A stretch of DNA of 27,816 nucleotides from Paramacrobiotus richtersi (taxonomy: Eukaryota; Tardigrada; Eutardigrada; Parachela; Macrobiotidae). Below, in pieces: positions 10,873 through 21,253 of this stretch. The notes beneath the pieces are model-generated. The model did not search any database, had not been told where the DNA came from, and saw nothing but the letters and a program-made list of their open reading frames with translations. The stretch is taken from the NCBI GenBank assembly GCA_034698045.1, contig JAQGAU010000463.1:1-27816 (forward strand), read 5' to 3'. Made by a program: the position numbers and the translations under genes. Within the stretch, counting starts at the first letter, position 1, and each line of letters begins with the position of its first letter.

Positions 10873-11468
10873 GATTTCGCTGTACCCTGCTTATCAAAGT
10901 GGTAGTAATGGAAGACTACATTCTCCCAGACGTTGACTTGTGTAGACAAATGCGGCACGCAGCATATAGCAGCCCGCGCAGCAGTCGGTAGTGTCTTACT
11001 GAATTACTGCACTGAAAGAATTTCGGCTTGTGCCATTAATCAACTTTCCACGAGGGAAGACAGCTGCCTTGAACCTGTGCTTTCTGGCTGAAAAAAATTA
11101 TTTGATCAAGCCGGAGACCAAAGACTTCGAAACTTATCTATCTGTTCATTTTCTTCTCCATCGACGGCCAATGCAAGCTGTGCGTACAAACTTCTCAGTT
11201 TCGATTGTTTTCTGTTTTATCAACGTCCTAACACCCTCACCGGCTTTCCCTATAATGCTCTGTTTAATTATAATTGTCCAACGCCAAGTGCGAACCGTCT
11301 CCCATTTCGTACAAACAATAAAGCATCGTTATTATATTATTATTACATGAACGTAGAATAGTAAACACAAATCAAAAGTGTTAAGAATGCCTATTTCACC
11401 ATTTCCTGGAAAATGTTTTCGCACGTTCGTGTGCGGCATAAGTCTTGCATTACGCCTGATATTCAAGG

Positions 11469-12610
11469 TCAGACCCGGCAAAATTTTGGTCCACAAAGCG
11501 GTCGGAAACTACGCAAGCTTGCGACAAGAAGCAGTGGATCCAGTATCGGCTGTAAACCGTAAAGCACAACCGCAAAGTTCCGGAATGCCGTCATATCGGT
11601 AACGGGAGAAACGAAGCTAAGGATTGTCCAGTATGCATTCAGTGGCGTCCAGCATACGAAAGCGCTGATGGTCAGTAGTGTTAGCGCAACAAACGCCCGA
11701 GAAGTCTCTTTCCGCTGTCCGGATGGTCTTTGCTGGATAGAAGTCATTTCCATCTATAAACGAAGTGTTATACTGTCACGAATTATAGTGAACAGGGAAT
11801 TTCTCTAACCGTTCTTTGGCTGTTCTCGTTCAGTTTGGAATCCACATGGCCCTTTGTGGTTGCTCTCCCTGCAGAATGCTTACGCGTCCTATTCCCGATC
11901 TTCCGCCGCTGGATCTGCTTGTAGAAAATAAATGGATACGCTAACACAACAACGGCTGCCGGCCCATCAGACAACAAGATGTTCACCACGGTCGAATAGT
12001 CGTTGATCATCTGCACGTCATAGTTCAACGAACAACCATACTTTTCCAATCCAATCCAGTACCGGAACTGGTCAATCAGGACAAGCGGTAAGGCAACAAC
12101 ATGGACGTATACAATACTTCCCAGACATAAGACACAGGCGACCTTTTTTGAATGATGTTGGCGATAAGAAATCGGAAATGCAATCGCCCAAATACGGTTG
12201 ACTGTTATAAGCATGTGGATGTGAAAGGGAATAGTGCAGAACACCCAGAGCAGGTACAGGCATAAAGTGCAGATGCTGGATGGCAGCCACCATTTTGAAT
12301 AGAGAAGACGAATGATCTCTAACGGATGCAAAAAAATTGCATAGATTGCATTTGTGGACAGGAGAAATGCAATGTACACTGTGAAGGATGTCAGGAGATT
12401 TTTGCGCATAGTGTACAGTAAAAGAAGGGAAACGTTCAGAAATAGGTCAAGGATGCACATAACTGCGCGGGATACAGCTGGAAAGCTCCATGACGGAACC
12501 GCAGTCGACTGCTCAGCTGAATAGGTTGATGAATTGCCAGAAGTCGATGTGGAATTAAGTAGAACGGCAACGATAACGCTCACACCGGCATTAGTTTGAT
12601 TTTGCGACAT
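11469..12610 (-). CDS. Receptor C: intact two-exon GPCR of the local family
   Basis: Exons 12610-11810 and 11753-11469 give about 361 aa. The 56-nt intron has donor ACG|GTTAGAG and acceptor TTTATAG, phase 0, at the same ICL3 position as in the paralogues. The N-terminus starts MSQNQTNAG and is rich in N-X-S/T sites. Visible landmarks: TM1 LNVSLLL, TM2 LLSTNAIY (Asn2.50), TM3 Cys then NRIWAI, ECL2 Cys (KYGC), TM5 with DGPAAV and a Tyr, TM6 AFVCWTP, TM7 LDPLLL. The tail is short and basic. The start ATG aligns with that of pseudogene D (MSMNQTN), which supports the choice. No breaks were seen. Ligand unknown. Confidence 0.87.
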
Positions 12611-13338
12611 GTTCGAAACTAGAGGTAACTGGAAAGCACAAGAAACGTTATTGAAAGTAGAAACTTACATACTATGTTCACTGAAGGTGTAGTGCACCGG
12701 CAGAACGCAGCAAGTACCGGTAATGGAAACTGAGTTACTTGATACGGAGGATTCAATCAACCATTTTCGCGGACTATGTGTGACGTATCTGTACATGCTG
12801 TAAAAATATCTCCGGAAACAGAAACACGGGACTCAAATTAAATATCAGATTTAATCTTGTGTTTCTACGACGCTAAAATTCAAGTCGGTATTCCAGAATC
12901 CACAATTTTTGGAACGAGGGATGGTTTACGGTCGATATTCTTTGGCTAACAGTGACAGTTAAGTACTGATTTTATAACTGCCAAGGTAATATGAGAAGAA
13001 GCAGAAAAGAATTGCTCCGGATATAATTATGCCAGCGGAAATATGATTGCAGTACCCGTGATAAGACAATCAGACCTTGTTGGGCAATAGCTGCCGTCGG
13101 CCCGTCGACACACGAAAAAAGTGCAAAGGCACATAAGGAGACACTTCAAGGTAAAATTTTCAAATGTCGAGAAAACAACCACCAGCACAACCACGATTAG
13201 TACGAGAAACAGACAATTATGTAATTACTAAACATTGAGCCGTTAAGAAACGATAACTGTGCTGCCAGCACATTCATCAAGAAGCGATAGAACTTCGAAA
13301 CACTTCTTAAGGGTTTTGTGACGCTGCTACCGTGGCAT
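12611..13338. other. Intergenic region between receptor C and the secreted repeat protein
   Basis: Contains the presumed promoter of receptor C and the 3' flank of the neighbouring minus-strand gene. I see no coding exon, repeat or RNA gene. Confidence 0.5.
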
Positions 13339-14954
13339 TTAGCGGAACATCACAAAGAATGTTCCACTTGTATAATCATAAGATGGGCCAGTAAATCCCC
13401 AGTTTCTCCAACCGCCAACGCCTCGATTTCTGAACGTTCCTCGCCCTTCGAAAACCCATACGAAAAACGTTGTCCATCCATACTTGAAGCTTCTGAAGAA
13501 TATCACTTTTTCGAAGTTCTCTTCGTAATCAATAGCCGCGTAGAAGACCATGACATTACGATGGCCGCCGAATTTAACAGCAGCCGCTTCCAATAGCGCT
13601 TTAACAAATGCTTCTTGGTCACCTGCTTGGTCAACTGCGATCTTGATGCTGTTCGCGGCAGCCGTCTCGTCGACATTGTTTCTAGCGGTTTGGATGAAAT
13701 AATCCAGCTTTGCCCGTAACTCACTGACATCTGCAGTTCCCTTGCGCATTTTTTGATCGACAATTTGCCCTTTCTCTTCCAGGACTGCAAGTCGTGTTTC
13801 TGGTTTGGCGCTTTCAGTAGCGATTACCTGTAGTCTGTTGCTCAGAGTTTGTATTTTCTGATCTCGCATACCGGCGTCGCTGAACAGTTGCATGATCGAC
13901 CGCTCGGATTGTGTTGTTAAGTCCACGCTCAACCACTGTATGCTGTAAGGTGACTTTGACGCTTTCAGACAACATAGTGTCGTTATTATTAGACAACATT
14001 TTGGATGCGTTGGTCCCGAATTTCGGCGTCGTTAGAAAGTTCATCCACCGCTCTTATTGAGCTGTTAATTCCACGCTCCAATACAGCATGCTGAAAGACG
14101 GCTTTGTCGCTTTCGGATAACAAAGTCTCATTAACATTCTGAATGCGTTGGTCTCGCATACCGGCTTCATGCGATAGTTCAGCGACCGTTTTGTTTGTGC
14201 TGTTGATTCGCTGCTCCAGCAGATTAAACCGTAGTGCTGCTCTGGAACTTTCGGATAACAATGTCTCGATAATAAAATGGATCCGCTTGTCCTGCATATC
14301 GGCTTCGTCGGACAGCCCAGCGACCGCTCGGATTGTCCTGTTAAGTTCACGCTCCAATAGGGCAAGGTGTGAGATGGATTTCGCGCTTTCGGACATCAAA
14401 GTGTTATTAACACTATGGATTCCCGCCTCCAGCGCCGACTCCTGGACGGCCTCAGTGTTGTTTATGTTGTGGTTATTCTTCTCGTCACCAGGAGAGGTAG
14501 TTTCCTGATCGTGTGTAGCCAGCTTTAAAGCGACTTCTTCCGATGAATGGTGCGATTCATACCAGTGCTGTTCGTATGATAGACGGTGTTCATCGATGTC
14601 CAGTTGTGAAAAACTGCCACTAAGCTCTAAATGGGTGGCCTGCTGGAAGCTTCTGTTAGCGAAGCTCGCGATGTGGTCAGCACCTGAACCATTTTGATTG
14701 CTGCCACCGGTATCAAAGTTAGAAGTGATTGAGCCGTCGCTTCTAACTTGCTGTGAAGTGTTCACTCTGCTGCCAAAAATACCATTTTCCAATCCTCCTG
14801 ATCGCAACCCGTTGCTCAGTCCATTCAAATTTCCAAAATCCGGTGGAACATTTCCTGTACCGATCCAGCTAAAGCTCTCTTGGAACGGGTTCCAGGCATC
14901 TGTTACAGACGATGCAGCGAAACCAAAGAGGAAGGTAAACGCAAAAGTGTCCAT
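13339..14954 (-). CDS. Secreted protein with tandem 46-residue coiled-coil repeats; frame broken twice
   Basis: The ATG at 14954 opens a signal peptide (MDTFAFTFLFGFAASSVTDA) followed by a Gly/Ser/Asn-rich region of about 160 residues. Then come repeats of exactly 46 residues, each with T-L/M-L/M-S-E-S, L-L-E-R-x-I/L-N and D-x-R-I-Q; in the first frame they begin at residues 184, 230 and 276, and the next at about 322. They look like heptad coiled coils. The C-terminal domain is aromatic- and Gly-rich (GHRNVMVFYA, FFVWVFEGRGTFRN, GGWRNWGF) and ends at 13339. The first frame stops at 13989-13991; the fourth repeat continues in a second frame, and the remainder after about 13910-13930 in a third. 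Near the first break a nine-base word (ATGTTGTCT, minus strand) recurs 24 nt apart. No intron restores the frame. It is either a recent pseudogene or carries assembly indels. I do not recognise the family. Confidence 0.65.
13850..14405 (-). repeat. Tandem 138-bp coding repeats
   Basis: Three copies of a 46-codon unit in one frame are followed by a fourth in a shifted frame and a partial fifth (ERSIMQLFSDAGMRDQKIQ). The ETLLSES and MRDQRIQNV words recur at constant spacing. Boundaries are approximate. Confidence 0.75.
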
Positions 14955-15703
14955 TTTTTCCCGTGGTGAGTAGCTTGTTAAGCGAAGCGAGATGAACAGG
15001 TTCTCGAAACCACGCCTGGTGTCACAATAGTATGCGGGCGTAAGCACTCAGAAACTGAAAATTCAATAAAATTTAATTTATTGAAGAGTTTGTTGAATCA
15101 GACTGCTATAAATGACAAACTACATTTCATTTAAAAGCCCGTGACGAGAATTGCCGGCAGTGCTGTTCATTCCGGCGGGACTAATACCGGAAACGTCTTT
15201 CAGTTTATTCCGGATAAAACCAGTGTGGCACAGTCATACAGGTTCTTGCAGTAGTCGATTCTTCGTTGAATTTTCCACGGCGCTGGAAGCGCTTGCTGGC
15301 TGCAAGCTAGACACCAGACAGCGAACGTAAACTGACGAACCACCAGAAATCATCGTTAATTGCACCAGGTTACACCCAGCACGGTGTGAAACTACCACCT
15401 TCACGACGTTTTTCCGACAGCAACACGGAAATGTGCCCTACCTAGCGGTAAGCGGTAAAGTACGAAGCCAGTTGTATCTGTGAGCCGGAACAATGTACAG
15501 TAGCCGCAAGCACATTCTGATAATTATGCAGGCTATCAGCGGAACCCGGGTCTTGCCTTTCTAAATGGATTAAAATTATGGGAATCCGCAAATCAGAAAG
15601 AATACACAGCCGCTGCTTGTTACAGGCGATTCTTGACGATTTCGATATCGCATGTCGTCATAGTTGGCAACAGCACGACACCGGATAGAATGCACTCGAT
15701 CTC

Positions 15704-15907
15704 ATGGCGAATGTTACTGCTGGAAACAACCAGCCAGTACTGTATCAAGATTCTGCCCTTCCAGCCTACCTGGACAAAGGCGTCATCTACCCCATTGGGG
15801 TTACAGTTCTTAGCGAGGTGCTGTGTCCTCTTTACTTAATCTTTTGTGAGAGATGCGATGTCCAATCAGCATTATGGCTCCCGGCCTATGCAATCGGCGC
15901 ATTGTAG
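15704..15907 (+). CDS. Weak candidate: short membrane-segment ORF
   Basis: The 67-residue frame starts MANVTAGNNQPVLYQ, with one N-glycosylation site, followed by a hydrophobic stretch (VIYPIGVTVLSEVLCPLYLI) and then CERC. That arrangement resembles an extracellular N-terminus plus first helix, so it could be a first exon or a stranded fragment of a receptor. A possible donor (GAG|GTGCTG) lies inside it, but no partner exon was found on this strand. A chance frame is quite possible. Confidence 0.2.
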   Translation: MANVTAGNNQPVLYQDSALPAYLDKGVIYPIGVTVLSEVLCPLYLIFCERCDVQSALWLPAYAIGAL

Positions 15908-16338
15908 TAGAGTGGGGTACAACACCCCAATTTTCTTGTATTCCTTTCTCTCATGCTGTAAATGGCACTGGTTACAGAGTAAATTACTCAAGACAACCAG
16001 GCGTGCGAAACTAGGCGTTCCGAACAATACTGTATTCGCGTCATTTCTTTATTCTCTTAAAACATTACAATCTTTTCCCAACATTGTAGAACTGCATATC
16101 TGCAGCGGCATATTAACGCACAGTGTTCCCGACAGTCTGTACCGATTTCTTGCTTATGCCTCATCGTAAGGTGATGCCTCATTCCCACCGTGAGTACTTT
16201 TATCTAAATTTCCGTTTCGAAAATCAACCAAAAAAATTATAAAATTCAAAAAATCCAAAAATTTCCAATAGCCAGTCATCAGGACTTAATTGTCCTGTTG
16301 TAAGTGCCTTTACTAAGGCTTTGGCTACTGCAGTGCTA

Positions 16339-16362
16339 TAATAATAATAATAATAATAATAA
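16339..16362. repeat. TAA microsatellite, eight units
   Basis: An uninterrupted run of eight TAA triplets lies about 20 nt beyond the stop codon of pseudogene D. Confidence 0.9.
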
Positions 16363-16381
16363 GGTAGTTAACTGTACAGGA

Positions 16382-17610
16382 TTAAGCCATGCAGAATTTT
16401 CGTCCACAAAACGATCGAACGCTACGGAGACTAGCAGCGAAAAGTATTGGATCCAGTATCGGCATTAAAGCGTACAGTACGACCGCAACGTTCCGGAAAG
16501 TGACCATCTGTTTAGCCGGGAGAACAAATCCAAGAAGTATGGAGTATACATTCATTGGAGTCCAACAAACAAAGGCGCTGATGGTTAACAGTGTCAGCGC
16601 GACAAACGGGCGTGAACCATCTTTAGCCGTTGCGGATGGTTTAAACTGGACCGAACCCGATTCCACCTGCAACAAGATTGTAGCCATTAATGGTCAGGGC
16701 ATTTTTATCAGTTATCACTCTTCATTGAAGAGCCTTCAGTTACTGAGCGTGCATGTTTAATTTTCATAACTGCAATTTTGTGGTATACTAGCATAATTTC
16801 ATGCATCCTGACCTTTCTTTTGCTGTTATCATCTGTTTTGCGACCCGTGCTTTCATTGGCGGTTTCTCGATCCGTGGACGGCCTCGTATTCACCCTGTTC
16901 CCAGCCTTCCACCGTTGAGTCTGCTTGTAGTAGATAAACGGATACGCCAGCACAACAAACCCAGCCGGTCCAACACACAGCAAAAACGTCACAACGGTCG
17001 AATAGTTGGTAATCAACTGCACGTCATAATTCAACGAACAACCGTGTACTTGTCCAATGCATTCCAGTACAGGAACTGGTCAATGAGGATAAGCGGTAAA
17101 GCCACAAAATGGACGTATACAATACTTCCCAGGCATAAGTTAAAAGCGACCTGTTTCGTGTGATATTGTCGATACGAGATCGGGAACGCAATGGCCTAGA
17201 TACGGTTCGTTGTTACGAGCATATGGATTTGAAAGGGGATGTTGTAGAACACCCAGATTAAGTACAGGTATAAAGTGCAGAAGCTCGATGGGAGCCACCA
17301 TTTTGGATACAGCTGACGGATGATTTCTAATGGATGCTGGATGGCGCAATAGACTGTACTGGCACTGAGGAGGAAAATCATGTAAACTGTGAAGGATGTC
17401 CAGAGTTTTCGGCGCGATAGGAATGCCAGAATTGCACAACTGTTGAAGGCTATGCCATGCAAGGATGCACAAAACGGTGCGAGACACTGCTGGAAAGCCC
17501 CATGACTGATCAGCAGCGGAACGTGTCGCATTACCGGAAAAAGTTGTGGAATTAAGAGAAGCGATAGTATTTATTACGCTTCGGTTGATGTTAGTCTGAT
17601 TCATCGACAT
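16382..17610 (-). pseudogene. Receptor D: decayed two-exon GPCR copy
   Basis: Exon 1 spans 17610-16813 and exon 2 16666-16382, with the family's phase-0 ICL3 intron (donor AAAG|GTCAGG, acceptor TTGTTGCAG) preserved. Three lesions lie in exon 1. An extra base around 17460 in TM1 moves LCIL out of frame with HGIAFNSCAIL. The Trp of the NRIWAI motif is a TAG stop (NRI*AIAFP) at about 17200. A two-base insertion near 17040, before GCSLNYDVQ, shifts the frame again. Asn2.50 is also altered (LLSASTVY). Exon 2 is open and normal, with CWTP and LDPILF. Retained splice sites and mostly preserved sequence indicate recent loss. Nearest relatives are C, A and E. Confidence 0.82.
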
Positions 17611-18695
17611 ACTTGAAATTTACAAGAACGTGTTACCAAAAATGTCAAGTAATTCACAATCACATAGCACAATTCACAAGCACTGAAGGTGCAAGTGTCG
17701 CACATTTACAGAACCTAGGAATTAACGAAAACTGCGTTCCTCAATTCAGATTCAAAATTTTAATCGACGGTTTTGGGAGAAATATGGGTGGAAATGTATA
17801 GAAATCGTGCTTAAGCCGAAGGCGGGAGTGTGACCTAATGCTATAGAAAACCAGAAATCGTTTAGAGTAGAGAATCTTGGATTATTAAGGTCGTTCTACT
17901 TACCGAAATTAAGCCGGTATATGATAACAAATACTCGCGGGTATTTGGAACGTGATTGACTTCGATGGCGTTTGTTCTTAGATCCTGTTTGTTCTCTGGG
18001 GTAGCCAATTTTGGTAAGTAACCACCTACGCTATGATCTGAGAAAAAAGAAGCTTTTCTACGTACAGTATGGTATTTTGACAGCGGCACTACGACTGCGC
18101 TTAATATCCAATTATAAGGGATCGATTCTTGTGTTTCTGCCCCTAAAGCGGATCGGGACTTTGATGACCTTTGCAGATTTAGTCGCCGACGGTGATCAGC
18201 TGAGCCGTACCGTAAGACTGGCTTTTTTTTGTCATGTGCGAGGTCAGGGACAGTTCTTGCGGTTTGCTTTGCGGGGTCAACTTTACGAGATTGACCTAGG
18301 TTGCCGAGAAACACCAACCGCGTTCGTAAATAAAGGGATTTTTTCGCGAATCAAAGAGAAGCACAGGACGGAAAGCTAACGGTAACGTAAACCGAAATTA
18401 TATCCGCTGGATTCATTGACATATACAAAGAAGATTCACATTTACAGCAAAACCTACTGCAAGAACTTGCTGTAAGAAACACTAAACGGGAAAAGCATAG
18501 CAGTCAAACGTTGTCATAAACAACAAAATCGCTGAGGACAGATACATAGTTACTGAAAATTTCTGCTCTTACTCTGTTCACTACGGTTGTATATTTGTAT
18601 AAATGCTAGAAACTATTGCCGGAATTATGTTTACATTAGTGTCCCTGCAGCCCAATAAGCTGTACCAGTTATCTGTTTATACTATCGCAAAGTGC
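17611..18695. other. Intergenic region between D and E
   Basis: No certain gene. One minus-strand exon-like segment (17904-18037) is given separately. Opposed open frames at 17862-18317 (minus) and 18011-18379 (plus) overlap each other and cannot both be real; neither shows a known domain. Confidence 0.4.
17904..18037 (-). CDS. Orphan exon candidate with strong splice signals
   Basis: On the minus strand a long pyrimidine run ends in TTTTTTCTCAG, followed by 134 nt open in the frame SVGGYLPKLATPENKQ... and closed by TTTCG|GTAAGT, a near-ideal donor. The encoded 44 residues are hydrophilic and end SYTGLIS. Neither a start exon nor a following exon was found. It could be a noncoding 5' exon of D, part of an unannotated gene, or chance. 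Confidence 0.22.
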
Positions 18696-19897
18696 TCAAG
18701 ATCGACGAGGGCAAAAGTTTCGTCTACAGAACGATCGAACACCTTGGAGACTGGCAGCGAACAGTATCGGATCCAGTATCGGCATTAAACTGTTAAGTAC
18801 GACCGCCAAGTTCCGGAAAGCGACCATATCTTTAGCCGGGAAAACGGAGCCAAGAAGTATGGTGTACACGTTCATCGGAGTCCAACAAACAAAGGCGCTG
18901 ATGGTCAGCAGTGTCAGCGCGACAAATGCCCGTGAACGGTCTTTAGCATTTCCGGATGGTTTGGGCTGGACCGAACTCGGTTCTGTCTGTAAATGATGTT
19001 TATTTGTTATTAGGACGACAAGTTCTAACCTTAAAGACTAAACCTAGATCTGAAAGTTACGTGAGCCAACTTTATAGTTTATTGAAAAACCATCGCAGGT
19101 TCTGTGACCCTGACCTTTCGTTCGCTTCTGTCGTTCAGTTTGATACCCGTGTTACTTTTCGTGGTTTCTCTTGATCTTTCTGTAGAAGACTTCGTGTTCG
19201 CCACATTTCCAACCTTCCGTCGTTGAGTCTGCTTGTAATAGATAAACGGATAAGCAAATACCACAAAGCCAGCCGGTCCAACATACAATAAGAAAGTCAC
19301 AACGCTGGCATACTTGGTGATTATCTGCACGTCATAATTAAACAAACAGCCGTTTTTCAATTCATTCCAGTACTGGAACTGGTCAATCAGGACAAGCGGT
19401 AAAGCAACAATATGAACGCATACAATGCTTCCCAGACATAAGAAACAACCGACCTTTGTTGAATGCTTTTCTCGATACGAAATTGGGAACGCAATGGCCC
19501 AGATGCGGTTAACTGTTATATGCATGTGGATTTGATACGGAATAGCGCTGAACACCCAAGCAAAGTACAGATACAAAGTGCAGAAACTGGAGGACAACCA
19601 CCATTTTGAATAGACAAGACGGGTGATTTCTAACGGATGTAACACGGCGGAGTAAACTGCGTTGGCAGAGAGGAGAAAAACAATGTAAACTGTAAACGAT
19701 GTCCAGAGTTTTTTGTGCGGTATGATTGCTAGAATCACGGCAGTGTTGAGGGATACATCGAGGATGCAAAGAATTACACGAAGCACAGCTGAGAAGCTCC
19801 ATGACTGGACAGCTTTGGAAGCTGTTGTTGTGTTATCGAAAAGCGCAGTGTAGTTAAGAAAAGCGCTTCCACTACTGTTATCATGATTCAACAACAT
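18696..19897 (-). CDS. Receptor E: intact two-exon GPCR of the local family
   Basis: Exons 19897-19115 and 18986-18696 give about 357 aa. The 128-nt intron has donor AAAG|GTCAGG and acceptor TTTACAG, phase 0. Exon 2 is easily missed because its first internal Met is late; it reads TEPSSVQPKPSGNAK, then TM6 FVCWTPMNVY, TM7 LMPILDPILFAAS and the tail ending FCPRRS, with exactly the same length (291 nt) as exon 2 of receptor A. Exon 1 has NYT and NTT glycosylation sites, LNTAVIL in TM1, LLSANAVY (Asn2.50) in TM2, the TM3 Cys, NRIWAI, an ECL2 Cys (KNGC) and a TM5 Tyr. No breaks. A is the closest relative in the window, in opposite orientation. Confidence 0.87.
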
Positions 19898-21253
19898 GTC
19901 TTAATCTATGCAGAACTTAAACAATGAAAGGTCAAGAATTTAAACACTGCAAATTAGATACGCGTTACGCTGCGGCTGCCACACCTTTCCAGAACTCCCG
20001 AAGTAGCGGAAGCTGCGTTGCTCGACACGCAACGTAAACAATATTTTTGGCTTAGTATAAATTGAATAAATGTATGAAAGTCTTTGCGTCGATAAAGCGG
20101 ATCGTGCGAACCGCCTTCTCGTCTGTAACCGATGAAAGCCGGAGCCCGGAGTGTAATATCGGATTAATTGGATGTCTCTGCAAAGCAAAGAGTAGGCCGG
20201 TGTCTTATGACCAAATACATTTGCGGACAAGCACCTGATCCCCTGGTGTGCTCTTTGTTCTCTATGGACAACTAATTTCTTAAGTAATTACGCAAGACCG
20301 GAGACCGAAAGGAGTTTTTCCGAATGTTGTCAAAAATCTGAACACCGGAAATCTGACTGCAGTACAAAGTGCCGAAAGGTCGCTTAGTATTCAGTTTATA
20401 ATTAGATATTCAGATCCGTGTTATGCATGCGCACATCCTAGTCGTTGAGTTATGTAAACAGCCACACTGCGTCGGTTTTGAAATATCTGTTTACTGGATC
20501 CCTGATGATCGTCTTGGCTGCGAAAGGAGCCATCTCATATGATCATAACATGAGGATATCGGCAACAAAACTGCAGACTGCGCGTCGAAGCAGCTGACAT
20601 CGCACATTCTAAACATTGCGTTGTTTAGTTGTTACGACCAGTGCGACGTCGTAACGTCGCTGCGTCTTAGCATCTTCGCGCCCAACCGTCTAGCGCCGAA
20701 CTGAACCGCGCCGAAATGTCGTATTACCTTATTTTGACAGGAACATGGCAGGGATCATTGTGCAGCAGACAGATAACTCAGTAGTACTTCAACAACGGAG
20801 GCAACTCTTTAACTCTGCGAATGCCCAAAAGACCGAACACGCGTACTGTACGTATAGACGAAAACAACCAAATACAGGCCGAAAGTGAGGTAAAATGGGT
20901 GACTGTGCGATACTTTATGCGTTTCATAGCGCAGACTCAGCACTAACAAAATTAGCAACTCTGAAGAATGAACTGCATAGATTTCAGAAATAGTCAGGAC
21001 GACCACCGATATCGAGCAGTCATGAACGGCGTTCGGACATCCGCACATTTGAATGACTATCTAAAACAATACAGTAGTGAAATCTACCATAAACGCGCAT
21101 TAATAGACACACGCCAAGTCGTCATGCATGCCGGAATATAATGCCTTCGGATAGCTTACTCGTGTGCTTGAACTGCAAGCCCAAGCAAAGTCGTTCCACA
21201 GCATTGAGAATTCAGGAACACTTGCATTGATTTTGTGCTGGTTTTACTATGAT
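19898..21253. other. Intergenic region between E and F
   Basis: No gene recognised. A locally GC-rich patch around 20580-20720 contains several ACGTCG/CGACGT words. The open frame at 20809-21048 (minus) has no domain features. Confidence 0.45.

Larger units (their letters stand above)
7940..11468. other. Gene-poor 3.5 kb interval
   Basis: No gene is supported here. It contains a long foldback (8597-8718), a small perfect hairpin (8775-8798), the second copy of a dispersed repeat (8993-9112), a GATTATGAT-type simple repeat near 10083-10125 and an ACCAG-rich tract (10701-10872). The longest open frame (8070-8561, plus) begins without ATG and shows no domain. The minus-strand frame at 9217-9465 is protein-like in composition but lacks splice support. 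Confidence 0.5.
14955..16381. other. Interval between the secreted repeat protein and pseudogene D
   Basis: Mostly without recognisable genes. One short plus-strand frame (15704-15907) is listed separately as a weak candidate. A TAA microsatellite lies at 16339-16362. Confidence 0.5.

Noticed and set aside
10693-10958. Overlapping frames rich in Gln/Tyr/Pro (plus) and Trp/Gly (minus)
   Set aside because: They are by-products of the ACCAG low-complexity tract.
18011-18379. Plus-strand frame of 122 codons between D and E
   Set aside because: It overlaps an equally long opposite frame, has no recognised domain and lacks support on either side.
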